From: Lysobacterales bacterium
GTDB taxonomy: Bacteria > Pseudomonadota > Gammaproteobacteria > Xanthomonadales > Ahniellaceae
Assembly: GCA_016182785.1 (NCBI GenBank)
Contig: JACPFU010000014.1
Location: forward strand, 174,604-238,603
Length of the DNA stretch: 64,000 nt
Direction of reading: 5' to 3'
Each line of letters begins with the position of its first letter. Position 1 is the first letter of the stretch. The position numbers and the translations under genes were made by a program. Positions 52,809-62,420 of the stretch are shown one piece after another. The notes under the pieces are model-generated. The model was not told the origin of the DNA. It searched no databases and saw nothing but the letters and a program-made list of their open reading frames with translations.

Positions 52809-54472
52809 GAATCCAGCGATGGGCGTGGCTGTTGCTGCTGTGCGCGAGCGGGTCATTCGCGGCGCAGGCGCCGAGCAAGCCCGGCAAGGCGGCCATCGCC
52901 AGCGCCCATCACCTGGCCACGGATGCCGGCTTCGAGGTGCTGGCCGCAGGCGGCAATGCGTTCGATGCCGCGATCGCGGTGACCGCTGCGCTGGCCGTGG
53001 TCGAACCTTCGTCGAGCGGCATCGGCGGCGGCGGGTTCTGGCTGCTGCACCGTGCCAGCGACGGGCGCGAAGTAATGATCGACGGTCGCGAGACGGCACC
53101 GCTCGCGGTCGATGCCAAGGCCTATCTGGACGCCACCGGCAAGCTCGATCGCGACAAGAGTGTCAACGGCGCGCTGGCTGCCGGCATCCCGGGAGAACCG
53201 GCGGCCCTGGTGCATCTGGCCGAACACTACGGCCGGCTGCCGCTGAAGCGCTCGCTGGCGCCTGCGATCCGGCTCGCGCGCGAGGGGTTTCCGCTGCAGG
53301 AGCGCCTGCGCGGCATGCTGGCGATGCGCCGCGAAGTGATGTTGCGCTACCCGGCGTCGCGCGCGGTGTTCTTCCCGGATGGAGAACTGCCGGCACTCGG
53401 TACCCTGGTGCGGCAACCCGACCTGGCCAATACCCTCGAACGCATCGCCCGCAAGCAGTTCTACCGCGGCCGCTGGGCGCGCCGCCTGGTGGATGGCGTG
53501 CGCGCGCAGGGAGGCAACTGGACCCTGGACGACCTCGCGAACTACCAGGTCATCGAGCGCGAACCGCTGCGCTTTGACTACCGCGACTGGCACATCGTCA
53601 CGGCTTCGCCGCCATCTTCGGGTGGCGTGCTGCTGGCGACCATCCTGAACATCCTCGAAGGCTATGAGCTTGGCCCAATGCCGAGGGCCGACCGCATTCA
53701 TCTCGCGGTCGAGGCGATGCGCCGTGCCTACCGCGACCGCAGCTTCGTGCTCGGCGATCCCGACTTCGTGCAGATGCCGATCCGCCTGCTGACGAGCAAG
53801 GACTACGCCGCCGGACTGCGTGGTTCGATCCGCATGGACCGGGCCACGCCGTCGGCGTCGTTGCCGGAAGGGCGCGTCGTCGATGGCGGTACCGACACCA
53901 CGCACTTCTCGATCATCGACGCCGAGGGCAATCTGGCCGCGGTCACCGCCAGCGTGAACCTGCCGATGGGCTCGGGATTCGTCGTTCCCGGTACCGGCGT
54001 GCTGCTGAACAACGAGATGGACGACTTCGCGCTGGCCGCGAACCAGGCCAATGCCTACGGCCTGATCGGCAACGACGCCAACGCGCCCGCGCCCGGCAAG
54101 CGCATGCTGTCGACGATGTCGCCGACGCTTGCGTTCGGACCGCAGACCACCGCGGTCATCGGCACGCCGGGTGGCTCACGCATCGCGACCATGGTCCTGA
54201 TCGGCCTGCTCGAAGTGTTCGACGGCAAGAGCGCGGCCGAAGTCGTTGCGACGCCGCGCTTCCATCACCAGTACCTGCCCGATGCGATCTCGGCCGAAGC
54301 CGGCGCGCTGGACAAGGAGGCAGCCGCCAGCCTGCGCGCGCGCGGGCATGTGCTCAGCGAAGGCGAACGGCCCTGGGGCAACATGCACGTGGTGCTGTGG
54401 GACCGCGCCGCGAACACGCTGTCGGGTGCCGCCGATCCGCGCGGCGGCGTCGGCTCCGCGGACGTGCATTGA
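52805..54472 (+). CDS. ggt: Gamma-glutamyltransferase
   Basis: 555 aa. Signal peptide ([20 protein letters not shown]), large-subunit motif [20 protein letters not shown] followed by [12 protein letters not shown], and the autocleavage site at about residue 365 in [15 protein letters not shown], where Thr becomes the nucleophile. [13 protein letters not shown] also conserved. Periplasmic; hydrolyses gamma-glutamyl bonds of glutathione. Confidence 0.95.
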   Translation: MRIQRWAWLLLLCASGSFAAQAPSKPGKAAIASAHHLATDAGFEVLAAGGNAFDAAIAVTAALAVVEPSSSGIGGGGFWLLHRASDGREVMIDGRETAPLAVDAKAYLDATGKLDRDKSVNGALAAGIPGEPAALVHLAEHYGRLPLKRSLAPAIRLAREGFPLQERLRGMLAMRREVMLRYPASRAVFFPDGELPALGTLVRQPDLANTLERIARKQFYRGRWARRLVDGVRAQGGNWTLDDLANYQVIEREPLRFDYRDWHIVTASPPSSGGVLLATILNILEGYELGPMPRADRIHLAVEAMRRAYRDRSFVLGDPDFVQMPIRLLTSKDYAAGLRGSIRMDRATPSASLPEGRVVDGGTDTTHFSIIDAEGNLAAVTASVNLPMGSGFVVPGTGVLLNNEMDDFALAANQANAYGLIGNDANAPAPGKRMLSTMSPTLAFGPQTTAVIGTPGGSRIATMVLIGLLEVFDGKSAAEVVATPRFHHQYLPDAISAEAGALDKEAAASLRARGHVLSEGERPWGNMHVVLWDRAANTLSGAADPRGGVGSADVH

Positions 54473-54482
54473 GGCGGCCACG

Positions 54483-55352
54483 ATGACGATCAAGCTCTGG
54501 TCGGTGCTCGGCAACAGCCAGAAACTGGACGGCGGGGCGATGTTCGGCAACGCGCCGCGGCCGGTGTGGTCGAAGTGGATCGCGCCGGACGAACAGAACC
54601 GCATTCCGCTCGCCTGCCGCGCGCTCTATGCCGAAGGCGTGAACGGCAAGCGCGTGCTGTTCGAGACCGGTATCGGTGCGTTCTTCGATCCGACGCTTCG
54701 CGAACGCTACGGCGTCGTCGAAGACCGCCATGTGCTGCTCGACTCGCTGGCGGCAATCGGCGTGGCGCATGGTGACCTGGATGCAGTCGTGGTCTCGCAC
54801 CTGCATTTCGACCATGCCGGCGGGCTGCTCGCGCCGTGGCAGCAAGGACGCGCCCCGGAGCTGCTGTTCCCGAATGCGCGCTTCATCGTCGGGGCCGAGG
54901 CCTTCGCGCGCGCGAAGGCACCGCATCCGCGCGACCGCGCCTCGTTCATCCCGGAGCTGTGCGCGCTGCTGGAAGCCTCGGGGCGGCTTGAGATCGTCCG
55001 CGGCGAGCGTTGCGACAGTCTCGGCAGCGACGTGCGCTTCAGCTACTCGCATGGCCACACCCCGGGGCTGATGCTGGCCGAGATCGGCGGCGACGGCGGC
55101 GTGGTCTCGTGTGCCGACCTGATCCCGGGCCGCGCCTGGGTGCATCTGCCGATCACGATGGGCTACGACCGCTACCCGGAGCTGCTGATCGACGAGAAGC
55201 GCGCGTTCCTCGACGACAAGTTGGCGCGTGGCGTACGCTTGTTCTTCACGCACGACCCGGAATGCGCGCTGGCCGAGCCCACGCGCGACGCCAACGGCCG
55301 CTACGCCACCTGCGCGCCGCTCGCGGAACTTTCCGCCTTGCAACTGCACTGA
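54483..55352 (+). CDS. Metallo-beta-lactamase-fold hydrolase
   Basis: 289 aa; ATG 54483, 10 bp after ggt. The zinc motif [10 protein letters not shown], later [14 protein letters not shown] and [11 protein letters not shown] complete the MBL ligands. Substrate unclear; family includes quorum-quenching lactonases and others. Cytoplasmic, no signal. Confidence 0.85.
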   Translation: MTIKLWSVLGNSQKLDGGAMFGNAPRPVWSKWIAPDEQNRIPLACRALYAEGVNGKRVLFETGIGAFFDPTLRERYGVVEDRHVLLDSLAAIGVAHGDLDAVVVSHLHFDHAGGLLAPWQQGRAPELLFPNARFIVGAEAFARAKAPHPRDRASFIPELCALLEASGRLEIVRGERCDSLGSDVRFSYSHGHTPGLMLAEIGGDGGVVSCADLIPGRAWVHLPITMGYDRYPELLIDEKRAFLDDKLARGVRLFFTHDPECALAEPTRDANGRYATCAPLAELSALQLH

Positions 55353-55388
55353 TTCCGTCTTTCCGACCCAAGCCATGGAGATTGCGCA

Positions 55389-55868
55389 ATGTCCAAGCTC
55401 GTCCCGCTCGCTCTCGCCCTGATCGCCCTCGCCGGTGTTTCCCCGGTCTTTGCCGAGGAGGAACACGCCGCGCCCGCGCCGAGCGTCAACGCCGCAGGCG
55501 GCTACGGCGAGGTGATCGCCGCCGATGCCAAGGCCGATCCGCTTGCCGGCGCGCTGGCCCGGGTCGATGCCGACCATGCCGCGCTCGAAGGCGTGTTCAG
55601 CGGTCGCGTCGGGCAGGTCTGCCAGAAGCAGGGCTGCTGGATGCAGTTGATCGACGGCGAACAGAGCGCGCGCGTGATGACCCAGCACAAGTTCGCGCTG
55701 CCGAAGGACTTCTCCGGCAACGCCGTGGTCGCCGGCAAGCTCGAACGCATCGAGATCAGCGAGCAGGAAGCCAAGCACCTGGCCGAGGAGCAGGGCCGCA
55801 GCTTCGATGCGGCGGCCTCGCGCGTCGAGTACCGCATCCAGGCGCGCGGCGTCGCCAGCGTCCGCTGA
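55389..55868 (+). CDS. DUF4920-family secreted protein
   Basis: 159 aa. Signal peptide ending PVFA, then GRVGQVCQKQGCWMQLIDGE, the recognisable DUF4920 Cys pair motif, and a beta-barrel-like end. Unknown function, possibly metal/heme-related OB-fold. Ends 1 bp before the PhoX gene. Confidence 0.8.
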   Translation: MSKLVPLALALIALAGVSPVFAEEEHAAPAPSVNAAGGYGEVIAADAKADPLAGALARVDADHAALEGVFSGRVGQVCQKQGCWMQLIDGEQSARVMTQHKFALPKDFSGNAVVAGKLERIEISEQEAKHLAEEQGRSFDAAASRVEYRIQARGVASVR

Positions 55869-55869
55869 G

Positions 55870-57285
55870 GTGGGCGGAGAGCATTCGGTCGCGCGCAGGG
55901 ACTTCCTGCGTCGCGGCGCAGGGCTTGGCCTCGGCGCCTCGTTGCCGATAGCCGGCATGTTCGCGCTCGCCGGCTGCCGCGCGCGTGGCCCCGGCGACCG
56001 CGTGCCGGTGTCGGCAGCGGGCTATGGACCGCTGCGGCCGGTTGCAGACGAGGCCACTGGGCTGAAGCTGCTGCAGTTGCCGGACGGCTTCCGCTACCGC
56101 AGCTTCGGCTGGGCCGGCGAACCGATGCAGGGCGGCCTGATCCCGACCGCACACGACGGCATGGGCGTGGTCTCCGGCGAAGGAGCGCGCTGCACGCTGA
56201 TCCGCAACCACGAGGTCATCACCTCGGACGGCAGCTTCGGCACCGCGGCACTGCAGTACGACCCGCCTGCGAGCGGTGGCTGCGTAGCCTTCGACTTCGA
56301 CGGCGACAGCGGTTTGGCCAGCGGCTTCCGGGCCGTGCTCTCGGGCACGCTGCAGAACTGCGCCGGCGGCGTCAGCCTGCGCGGCAGTTGGTTGAGCTGC
56401 GAGGAGATGACCTTCGATCCGGCAACCGGCACCGACGATCGCGGCCAGCGGCGACCGGAACTGCACAAGCCGCACGGTTTCGTGTTCGAGGTGTTTCCGG
56501 ACGGGCGGCGCGCGCCCGAGGTCATCCCGGCGATGGGCGCGTTCAAGCACGAGGCCGCAGCCACCGATCCGCGTACCGGGTACGTCTACCTGACCGAGGA
56601 TGGACGCGGCCCTTCGGGCTTCTATCGGTACATGCCGAACGACCGCCTGCGGCTGGCCGCCGGCGGGCATCTGCACATGCTGCGTGCGGTCGGGCGCAGC
56701 GACCTGCGCCGTGACGTCGCGGTGGGCGCCACCTTCGACGTGCGCTGGGTGCCGATCGAGCAGCCGCGTCGATTGTCCTCACCGACCGCGGCACAGAGCG
56801 CAGCGGTGGCGGAGCAGGGATTGCGCAACGGCGCCACCGGCTTCGCGCGCCTCGAAGGCTGCTACATCCACGGCGACGCGATCTTCTTCACCTCGACCTC
56901 CGGTGGCGACCTCGGCATCGGCCAGATCTGGGTGTACCGGCCCGGCCAGGAAACACTGAGCCTGTTGTTCGAGTCGAAGTCGGCCAAGACCATGGACTAT
57001 CCCGACAACCTCTGCGTCACGCCGCGCGGTGGGCTGTTGATCAACGAAGACAACGACAGCGGCAGCCCGCAGCGCATCATCGGCATGGATGGCGAGGGCA
57101 ATGCGTTCGACTTCGCCGAGAGCAACGTCGTGCTGGCCGGAGAGTTCGGTTTCCGCGGCGACTTCCGCTTCGAGGAATGGTGCGGCGTCTGCTTCTCGCC
57201 GGACGGGCGCTGGTTGTTCGCCAACTGCTACACGCCGGGGTTCACCGTGGCGATCACCGGGCCGTGGGAAAACGGTCCGCTCTGA
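55870..57285 (+). CDS. PhoX/DUF839-family phosphatase with Tat signal
   Basis: 471 aa from GTG 55870. Twin-arginine signal ARRDFLRRGAGLGLGASLP followed by a lipobox-like LAGC. Motifs RNHEVITSDGS, SCEEMTFDP and KHEAAATDP belong to the DUF839 beta-propeller phosphatases, binding Ca2+/Fe3+. Exported folded to the periplasm. Confidence 0.85.
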   Translation: MGGEHSVARRDFLRRGAGLGLGASLPIAGMFALAGCRARGPGDRVPVSAAGYGPLRPVADEATGLKLLQLPDGFRYRSFGWAGEPMQGGLIPTAHDGMGVVSGEGARCTLIRNHEVITSDGSFGTAALQYDPPASGGCVAFDFDGDSGLASGFRAVLSGTLQNCAGGVSLRGSWLSCEEMTFDPATGTDDRGQRRPELHKPHGFVFEVFPDGRRAPEVIPAMGAFKHEAAATDPRTGYVYLTEDGRGPSGFYRYMPNDRLRLAAGGHLHMLRAVGRSDLRRDVAVGATFDVRWVPIEQPRRLSSPTAAQSAAVAEQGLRNGATGFARLEGCYIHGDAIFFTSTSGGDLGIGQIWVYRPGQETLSLLFESKSAKTMDYPDNLCVTPRGGLLINEDNDSGSPQRIIGMDGEGNAFDFAESNVVLAGEFGFRGDFRFEEWCGVCFSPDGRWLFANCYTPGFTVAITGPWENGPL

Positions 57286-57293
57286 GCGATCAC

Positions 57294-57836
57294 TCAGCGC
57301 CAGGCCGACCCGTCCGCATTGCGTTCCGCGAAATACAGCCCGGCCCACAGCTTCGGGTCGAGCGGATACCCCGCAGCACCCTTGGCGCAGAGCCAGCGCG
57401 CGGCGTCGCGCATCGGCACGTGGTGCACGCGGATGTTCTCGCTGGAATCGCCGCCACCCTCGCCGACGCGACGCAGCCCGGTGGCGCGGACGAAATGCGC
57501 GATCTCGGTGGACAGGCCGGAGGACACCGGTCCGCCGGTGACGTATTCGAGCCGATCCGCCGCGTAGCCGGTTTCCTCGATCAATTCGCGCTCGGCGCTG
57601 GCGACGGCGTCTTCGTGCTCGCTGCCGGCGAGATCGCCGATCAGTCCGGCCGGCATTTCGATCGTGCTTGCCTGCAGCGGCGGCCGGTACTGCTCGACGA
57701 ACAGCAGTTCGTCGGTCGCGGTCAGTGCGACGATGATCACCGCACCTTGCGGGTTCGCGCGCTCCACGAACTCCCAGCCGCCGCGCCTGCGCACGTTCAG
57801 CCAGCGTCCGTTGAAAAGCGTTTCGGTTTCCGTCAT
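57294..57836 (-). CDS. NUDIX hydrolase (ADP-ribose pyrophosphatase-like)
   Basis: 180 aa; ATG 57836. Nudix box GSEHEDAVASAERELIEETG with catalytic REL-EE. VEQYRPPLQASTIEMPAGLI is typical for ADP-ribose/sugar nucleotide pyrophosphatases. Convergent with the PhoX gene (8 bp gap) and divergent from the next. Confidence 0.9.
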   Translation of the reverse strand: MTETETLFNGRWLNVRRRGGWEFVERANPQGAVIIVALTATDELLFVEQYRPPLQASTIEMPAGLIGDLAGSEHEDAVASAERELIEETGYAADRLEYVTGGPVSSGLSTEIAHFVRATGLRRVGEGGGDSSENIRVHHVPMRDAARWLCAKGAAGYPLDPKLWAGLYFAERNADGSAWR

Positions 57837-57961
57837 GGTGCGCGCCCCCAATGGTTCGCAGCGATGCTAGCGGCCCCGTTTCTGCAGCGGCAATGGGGGC
57901 GGCGCGTGAAACTTCCGTGCCGGCCGCGTGTCTGAGCTCCGTCCCGTTCCGAGGTTTGTCC

Positions 57962-59404
57962 ATGGTTCCCGCGTATCGTCGTTTGCTGTCCGCCACCCTG
58001 ATCGCCTTGCTGTTCGCGCCGCTCGCGTGGGCCGAGGGATCGACCATTCCGCCGATGCTGGCGCGGCCGAAACTGGGGTCGGCAGCGGCGCGCATACCGA
58101 CCGAGACCGAGAACAAGATCGACACCATTTCCGACGCGCTGACCCTGGTCCGCCTGGCCAAGCAGTTCGAGGTGCAGAAGGACTGGCGACATCAGGCCTA
58201 CGCATTGCAGAAGCTGTTTGCGCTGCGCCCGATGCAGGGTCCGATTGGTTACGAGCTCGCGGCGGCGTATGCCCGTCAGGACAGCAAGCGCCTGGCCTAC
58301 GACGTGCTGGTGCGGTTGCAGGGCCAGGGCTACGCCTTCGCGCCCGATCAGGACCCCCGCTTCGAGCCGATCAAGGGGACCCCGGTGTGGGAGTACATCG
58401 TGCTCAACCTGCAGGCGAACCAGAAGGCGTTCGGTGGTGGCCAGCCCGGTTTCAACCTGCCCGGGGGAGACACGCTGATCGAATCGATCGCCTACGATCC
58501 GTCGCGCAAGCGCTTCCTGGTTGCCTCGGTCCGCGACGGCTCGATCGATCGGGTCGACCGCGCTGGCAAGACCGAGCCCTTCATCCGGCCGGACGCCAGC
58601 AACGGCCTGCTCGCAACCTACGGCATGGCGGTCGATGCCAAGCGCGACCTGCTCTGGGTGATCGGCAACGGCGTGCCGCACCGCAAGGGCATCCAGGCCG
58701 CCGACTTCGGCAAGGCCGTGCTGTACAAGTTCACGCTGTCCTCGGGCAAGTACCTGGCTCGTTTCGAGACTCCGCTGGCGCATCGGCCTTCGATCCTGTC
58801 GTCCATCGCGGTGTCTCCGGACGGCACGCCCTATGTCGCCGATGGCCCGGCGCGACGCATCTATCGACTCGCCGGCGACGCGCTGGAGCTCGTGGTCGAG
58901 AACCCGAAGCTGACCAGCATTCGCGGCATGGCCTTCAATGCCGATGGCAGCAGGCTCGTCTTCGCCGACTACGACCTCGGCCTGTTCGGCATCGACCTCA
59001 GCGCCGGCAAGGCTTTCGCGGTGACGCCGCATGCCAACCTCACGCTCTATGGCATCGAGGGGCTGGCATTCTGGAACGGCTACCTGGTGGCGGTGCAGAA
59101 CGGGTTTCCCCCGCGTCGGGTGATGCGGCTGACGCTGGACGAGACGCTCACGCGGGTGACCCATGCCCAGGCGCTGGATGCAGCCAAGCCCGAGTTCGGC
59201 ACGCCGACCCAGGGCGTGGTGGTGGGCGACGAGTTCTGGTTCATCGCCAATTCGCAGCGCGGGCAGTACGACACCTACGGCATCCCGAAGGACGCGGCCA
59301 AGCTGCAAGCGGTGCATGTGTACCGCAGCGATCTCAAGTACGCGATCGACAGCGGCAAGGCGGTGGTGTCGCCGGCGGCTGCGCCGATGTCACCGAATCA
59401 ATAG
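57962..59404 (+). CDS. Exported beta-propeller (NHL/SMP-30-like) protein
   Basis: 480 aa. Signal peptide (LLSATLIALLFAPLAWAEG). N-terminal helical part (about 30-130, TPR-like AYALQKLFALRPMQGPIGYE), then repeats such as SSIAVSPDGTPYVADGPARR and GMAFNADGSRLVFADYDLG, typical of six-bladed propellers. Periplasmic, function unknown. Confidence 0.75.
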   Translation: MVPAYRRLLSATLIALLFAPLAWAEGSTIPPMLARPKLGSAAARIPTETENKIDTISDALTLVRLAKQFEVQKDWRHQAYALQKLFALRPMQGPIGYELAAAYARQDSKRLAYDVLVRLQGQGYAFAPDQDPRFEPIKGTPVWEYIVLNLQANQKAFGGGQPGFNLPGGDTLIESIAYDPSRKRFLVASVRDGSIDRVDRAGKTEPFIRPDASNGLLATYGMAVDAKRDLLWVIGNGVPHRKGIQAADFGKAVLYKFTLSSGKYLARFETPLAHRPSILSSIAVSPDGTPYVADGPARRIYRLAGDALELVVENPKLTSIRGMAFNADGSRLVFADYDLGLFGIDLSAGKAFAVTPHANLTLYGIEGLAFWNGYLVAVQNGFPPRRVMRLTLDETLTRVTHAQALDAAKPEFGTPTQGVVVGDEFWFIANSQRGQYDTYGIPKDAAKLQAVHVYRSDLKYAIDSGKAVVSPAAAPMSPNQ

Positions 59405-59419
59405 TCGCGCGTATCGGCT

Positions 59420-60322
59420 TCAGTCGAAGCGCTGACGCCACTCGCGGCAGCGCCTTCGCGTCAGCGGGCCGAAGCGCAGCTGGTCAAGCAGCGGGTCGAG
59501 CGCGTTGCCGTCGGGCCGCGCGCAGGCGTAGTCGGCGGCGGCCAGCGGTACCGGCGCATCCAGCGCGATGCGACTCAACAGCCGGAACAGCAGCGCGTCG
59601 TCGCGTCCCTTGCGCAACTTCTCCGCGATCTGCGTGGCACCGCGCAGGCGCAGGAACGGCACTTCCGCGACGCGCTCAAGCAGTGCGTCGAGCGAACCGA
59701 AATGCGCGATCAGCGTCGCCGCCGTCTTCGGACCGATGCCGTGGATGCCCGGGATGTTGTCGACCGCATCGCCGGTCAACGCCAGGTAGTCGGCGAACTG
59801 TCCGGGGCGCACGCCGTACTTGCGCTTGACCGCCGCGGCGTCGGTCTTCTCGCGCCGGGTCAGGTCGAACACCACGTCGTGTTCGCCAAGCAGCTGCGAG
59901 AAATCCTTGTCGCCGGTGACCAGCACGCCGCGCAGGCCCTGCGCGCGCAGTGCGTGCAGCGCGCTGCCGGCGAGATCGTCGGCCTCGTATTCGCCATCGA
60001 CCAGCACGCGCAGACCGAGCGCGGCGCTCAGCCGTTGGCAATAGTCGAACTGCAGCGCGAGGTCGGGCGGTGGCAGTTCGCGGTTGGCCTTGTACGGCGG
60101 ATACAACCGATTGCGAAACGAAGTGGTCAGCGACTCGTCGAAGCACACCGCGACGTGCGACGGCTGTTCCTCGTGCAGCAGGCTCAGCAACATGTTGAGG
60201 AAGCCGAACACGGCATGCACCGGCCGGCCGTCGACGTCGACGAATTCCGGCGCGATCGAGAAATAGGCACGGAACACGTAGATGCTGGCGTCGACCAGAT
60301 GCACGGCTGCGGTCGAGTTCAT
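59420..60322 (-). CDS. 5'-3' exonuclease domain protein
   Basis: 300 aa. Pol I-type 5' nuclease: LVDASIYVFRAYFS, FRNRLYPPYKANRE, GEYEADDLAGS, VTGDKDFSQLL and helix-hairpin GDAVDNIPGIHGIGPKTAAT. Free-standing like Xni but longer (Xni is 251 aa). Processes RNA/DNA flaps. ATG 60322 overlaps the nitroreductase stop. Confidence 0.92.
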   Translation of the reverse strand: MNSTAAVHLVDASIYVFRAYFSIAPEFVDVDGRPVHAVFGFLNMLLSLLHEEQPSHVAVCFDESLTTSFRNRLYPPYKANRELPPPDLALQFDYCQRLSAALGLRVLVDGEYEADDLAGSALHALRAQGLRGVLVTGDKDFSQLLGEHDVVFDLTRREKTDAAAVKRKYGVRPGQFADYLALTGDAVDNIPGIHGIGPKTAATLIAHFGSLDALLERVAEVPFLRLRGATQIAEKLRKGRDDALLFRLLSRIALDAPVPLAAADYACARPDGNALDPLLDQLRFGPLTRRRCREWRQRFD

Positions 60323-60885
60323 GGATGCCACTCGCGGTACTTGGTCGCGAACTGCGGACGCGCGCGATCCGGCGCTTCGCCTGCGGCCGTGCCGACATGC
60401 ACGAACGCGATCGCATGTTCGTGCGCGGCGAGCCCGAGCAACGCGGCCGCGTCGCGATCGTAGGCCGGCCAGCCGGTGATCCACTGTGCGCCAAAGCCGA
60501 GTGCCTGGGCGCCGAGCAGCAGGTTGTAGGCGACGCATCCGGCGGCAAGCAGCTGCTCCTGCACCGGCACCTTGTGTCCTTCGCTGAATTGCGCGATGAC
60601 CACCAGGCAGCAGGGTGCACGGTCGAAGCGCGAGCGGTCCTGGTCGAGTTCGGCGACGCTGGCCTCCGGGTTGCGCACGAGGGTCAGTGCCGCAAGTCGC
60701 TCGCCGAGCACTCGCCCGTGGCTGCGATCGACGCCAAGCACGCGGAATGGTTCGAGCTTGCCGTGATCGGGCACGCGCAGGGCGGTCTCGACCAGTTCGC
60801 GCAGTTGCGCCGGGTCTGGTCCGGGGTCGACCAGTTGCCGCGACGGGTGCGAACGGCGCTGCCTGAGCAACTCGATCAAGCTCAT
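60319..60885 (-). CDS. Nitroreductase-family FMN protein
   Basis: 188 aa; ATG 60885. RQRRSHPSRQLVDPGPDPAQ (FMN-binding Arg), RVPDHGKLEPFRVL, AAGCVAYNLLLGAQALGFGA, and WITGWPAYD are the YdjA-like signature. Likely reduces nitro compounds or quinones with NAD(P)H. Stop overlaps the exonuclease start. Confidence 0.9.
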   Translation of the reverse strand: MSLIELLRQRRSHPSRQLVDPGPDPAQLRELVETALRVPDHGKLEPFRVLGVDRSHGRVLGERLAALTLVRNPEASVAELDQDRSRFDRAPCCLVVIAQFSEGHKVPVQEQLLAAGCVAYNLLLGAQALGFGAQWITGWPAYDRDAAALLGLAAHEHAIAFVHVGTAAGEAPDRARPQFATKYREWHP

Positions 60886-60988
60886 CTGGACCTCCGGTGC
60901 GGGCGCGCATTGTAGCGATGCCGGTTCCCGCCGCGGTGTCGCATCGGCTAGCATCGGCCCTTCACCGGCGGAAGGAATGGGGACGAGC

Positions 60989-62122
60989 ATGCCCGTCATG
61001 GTTGCCACGCTGCGCGAAACCGCAGCGAATGAACGACGCGTCGCATTGACGCCAGAAGTCGCGAAGAAGCTGAAGGGGCTCGGTGCCGAAGTGCGCATCG
61101 AGACCGGCGCCGGCGTCGATGCCGCGATGCCCGACGACAGCTACAAGGACGCGCAGGCGGTGGCGTCCGCGAACGATCTGCTGGCCAAGGCCGATGTGGT
61201 GCTCGCGGTACAGCCGCCGGAAAACGACCGCATCGCGAAACTGCGCGAAGGCTCGGTGCTGATCTCGATGCTGCAGCCGCATGCCTCGCCCGAACGCGTG
61301 AAACTGCTGCGCGACCGCAAGATCACCAGCTTCGCGATGGAACTGCTGCCGCGCACGACGCGGGCGCAGGCGATGGACGTGCTCAGTTCGCAGGCCGGCA
61401 TGGCCGGCTACAAGGCGGTGCTGATCGCAGCGCAGGCGGCGCCCAAGTTCTTCCCGATGCTGACCACCGCGGCCGGCACCATCCGACCGAGCAAGGTGCT
61501 GATCATCGGCGCCGGTGTCGCCGGCCTGCAGGCGATCGCGACCGCGCGCCGCCTCGGTGCCCAGGTCGAAGGATTCGACGTGCGCCCGGAAGTGCGCGAA
61601 CAGATCGAGTCGCTCGGCGCCAAGTTCCTCGACCTCGGCGTGTCCGCGGCCGGCAGCGGCGGTTACGCGCGCGCGCTGACGCCGGAAGAACAGGCCGAGC
61701 AGCAGAAGCGACTCGGCGAACACGTGCGCAACATCGACGTGATCGTCACTACCGCCGCCATTCCCGGCCGCAAGGCACCGCGCATCATCACCGCCGAGAT
61801 GGTCAAGGGCATGAAGCCGGGCGCCGTCATCGTCGACCTGCCGGCCGAGACCGGCGGCAACTGCGAACTGACGCAACCCGGCGAGACCGTGGTCGTCGGT
61901 GGCGTCGCCATCATCGGCCCGCTCAACCTGGCGAGCATGGGCGCGATCCACTCCAGCGAGATGTATGCGCGCAACCTGTTCAACTTCCTGAGCCTGATGC
62001 TCAAGGACGGCGCGCTGAACCTGGACTGGTCGGACGAGCTGATCGAGAAGACCTGCCTGACGCACGACGGCGTCATCAAGCACGAACCCACCCGCAATGC
62101 CGTCGAAGGCGGCCAAGGCTGA
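60989..62122 (+). CDS. pntAA: NAD(P) transhydrogenase subunit alpha part 1
   Basis: 377 aa. ATG 60989 is preferred (GGGGACG upstream); ATG 60977 is possible. ETAANERRVALTPEVAKKLK and the Rossmann motif IIGAGVAGLQAIATARRLGA show domain I, the NAD(H)-binding part. Only domain I is present, so it belongs to the three-subunit type. Operon with the next two genes. Confidence 0.94.
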   Translation: MPVMVATLRETAANERRVALTPEVAKKLKGLGAEVRIETGAGVDAAMPDDSYKDAQAVASANDLLAKADVVLAVQPPENDRIAKLREGSVLISMLQPHASPERVKLLRDRKITSFAMELLPRTTRAQAMDVLSSQAGMAGYKAVLIAAQAAPKFFPMLTTAAGTIRPSKVLIIGAGVAGLQAIATARRLGAQVEGFDVRPEVREQIESLGAKFLDLGVSAAGSGGYARALTPEEQAEQQKRLGEHVRNIDVIVTTAAIPGRKAPRIITAEMVKGMKPGAVIVDLPAETGGNCELTQPGETVVVGGVAIIGPLNLASMGAIHSSEMYARNLFNFLSLMLKDGALNLDWSDELIEKTCLTHDGVIKHEPTRNAVEGGQG

Positions 62123-62132
62123 GGACAAGACG

Positions 62133-62417
62133 ATGGACGGTTTCCTGGCGCTCTACATCTTCCTGCTCGCGGCCTTCACCGGCCACGAGATCATCTCGCG
62201 CGTGCCGGTGATCCTGCACACGCCGCTGATGTCCGGGTCGAACTTCGTGCACGGCATCGTGCTGGTCGGCGCCATGGTCGCGCTCGCCCACGCCGACACG
62301 CCGCTGGCCAAGGCGATCGGATTCCTCGGCGTCGCGCTCGGCGCCGGCAATGCCGCCGGTGGCTACGTCGTCACCGAACGCATGCTCGACATGTTCAAGT
62401 CGTCGAAGGGGAAGTAA
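62133..62417 (+). CDS. pntAB: NAD(P) transhydrogenase subunit alpha part 2
   Basis: 94 aa from ATG 62133 (GAGGACAAG upstream). Three membrane helices; FTGHEIISRVPVILHTPLMS is the PntAB motif. Part of the membrane domain II. Confidence 0.93.
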   Translation: MDGFLALYIFLLAAFTGHEIISRVPVILHTPLMSGSNFVHGIVLVGAMVALAHADTPLAKAIGFLGVALGAGNAAGGYVVTERMLDMFKSSKGK

Positions 62418-62420
62418 GCA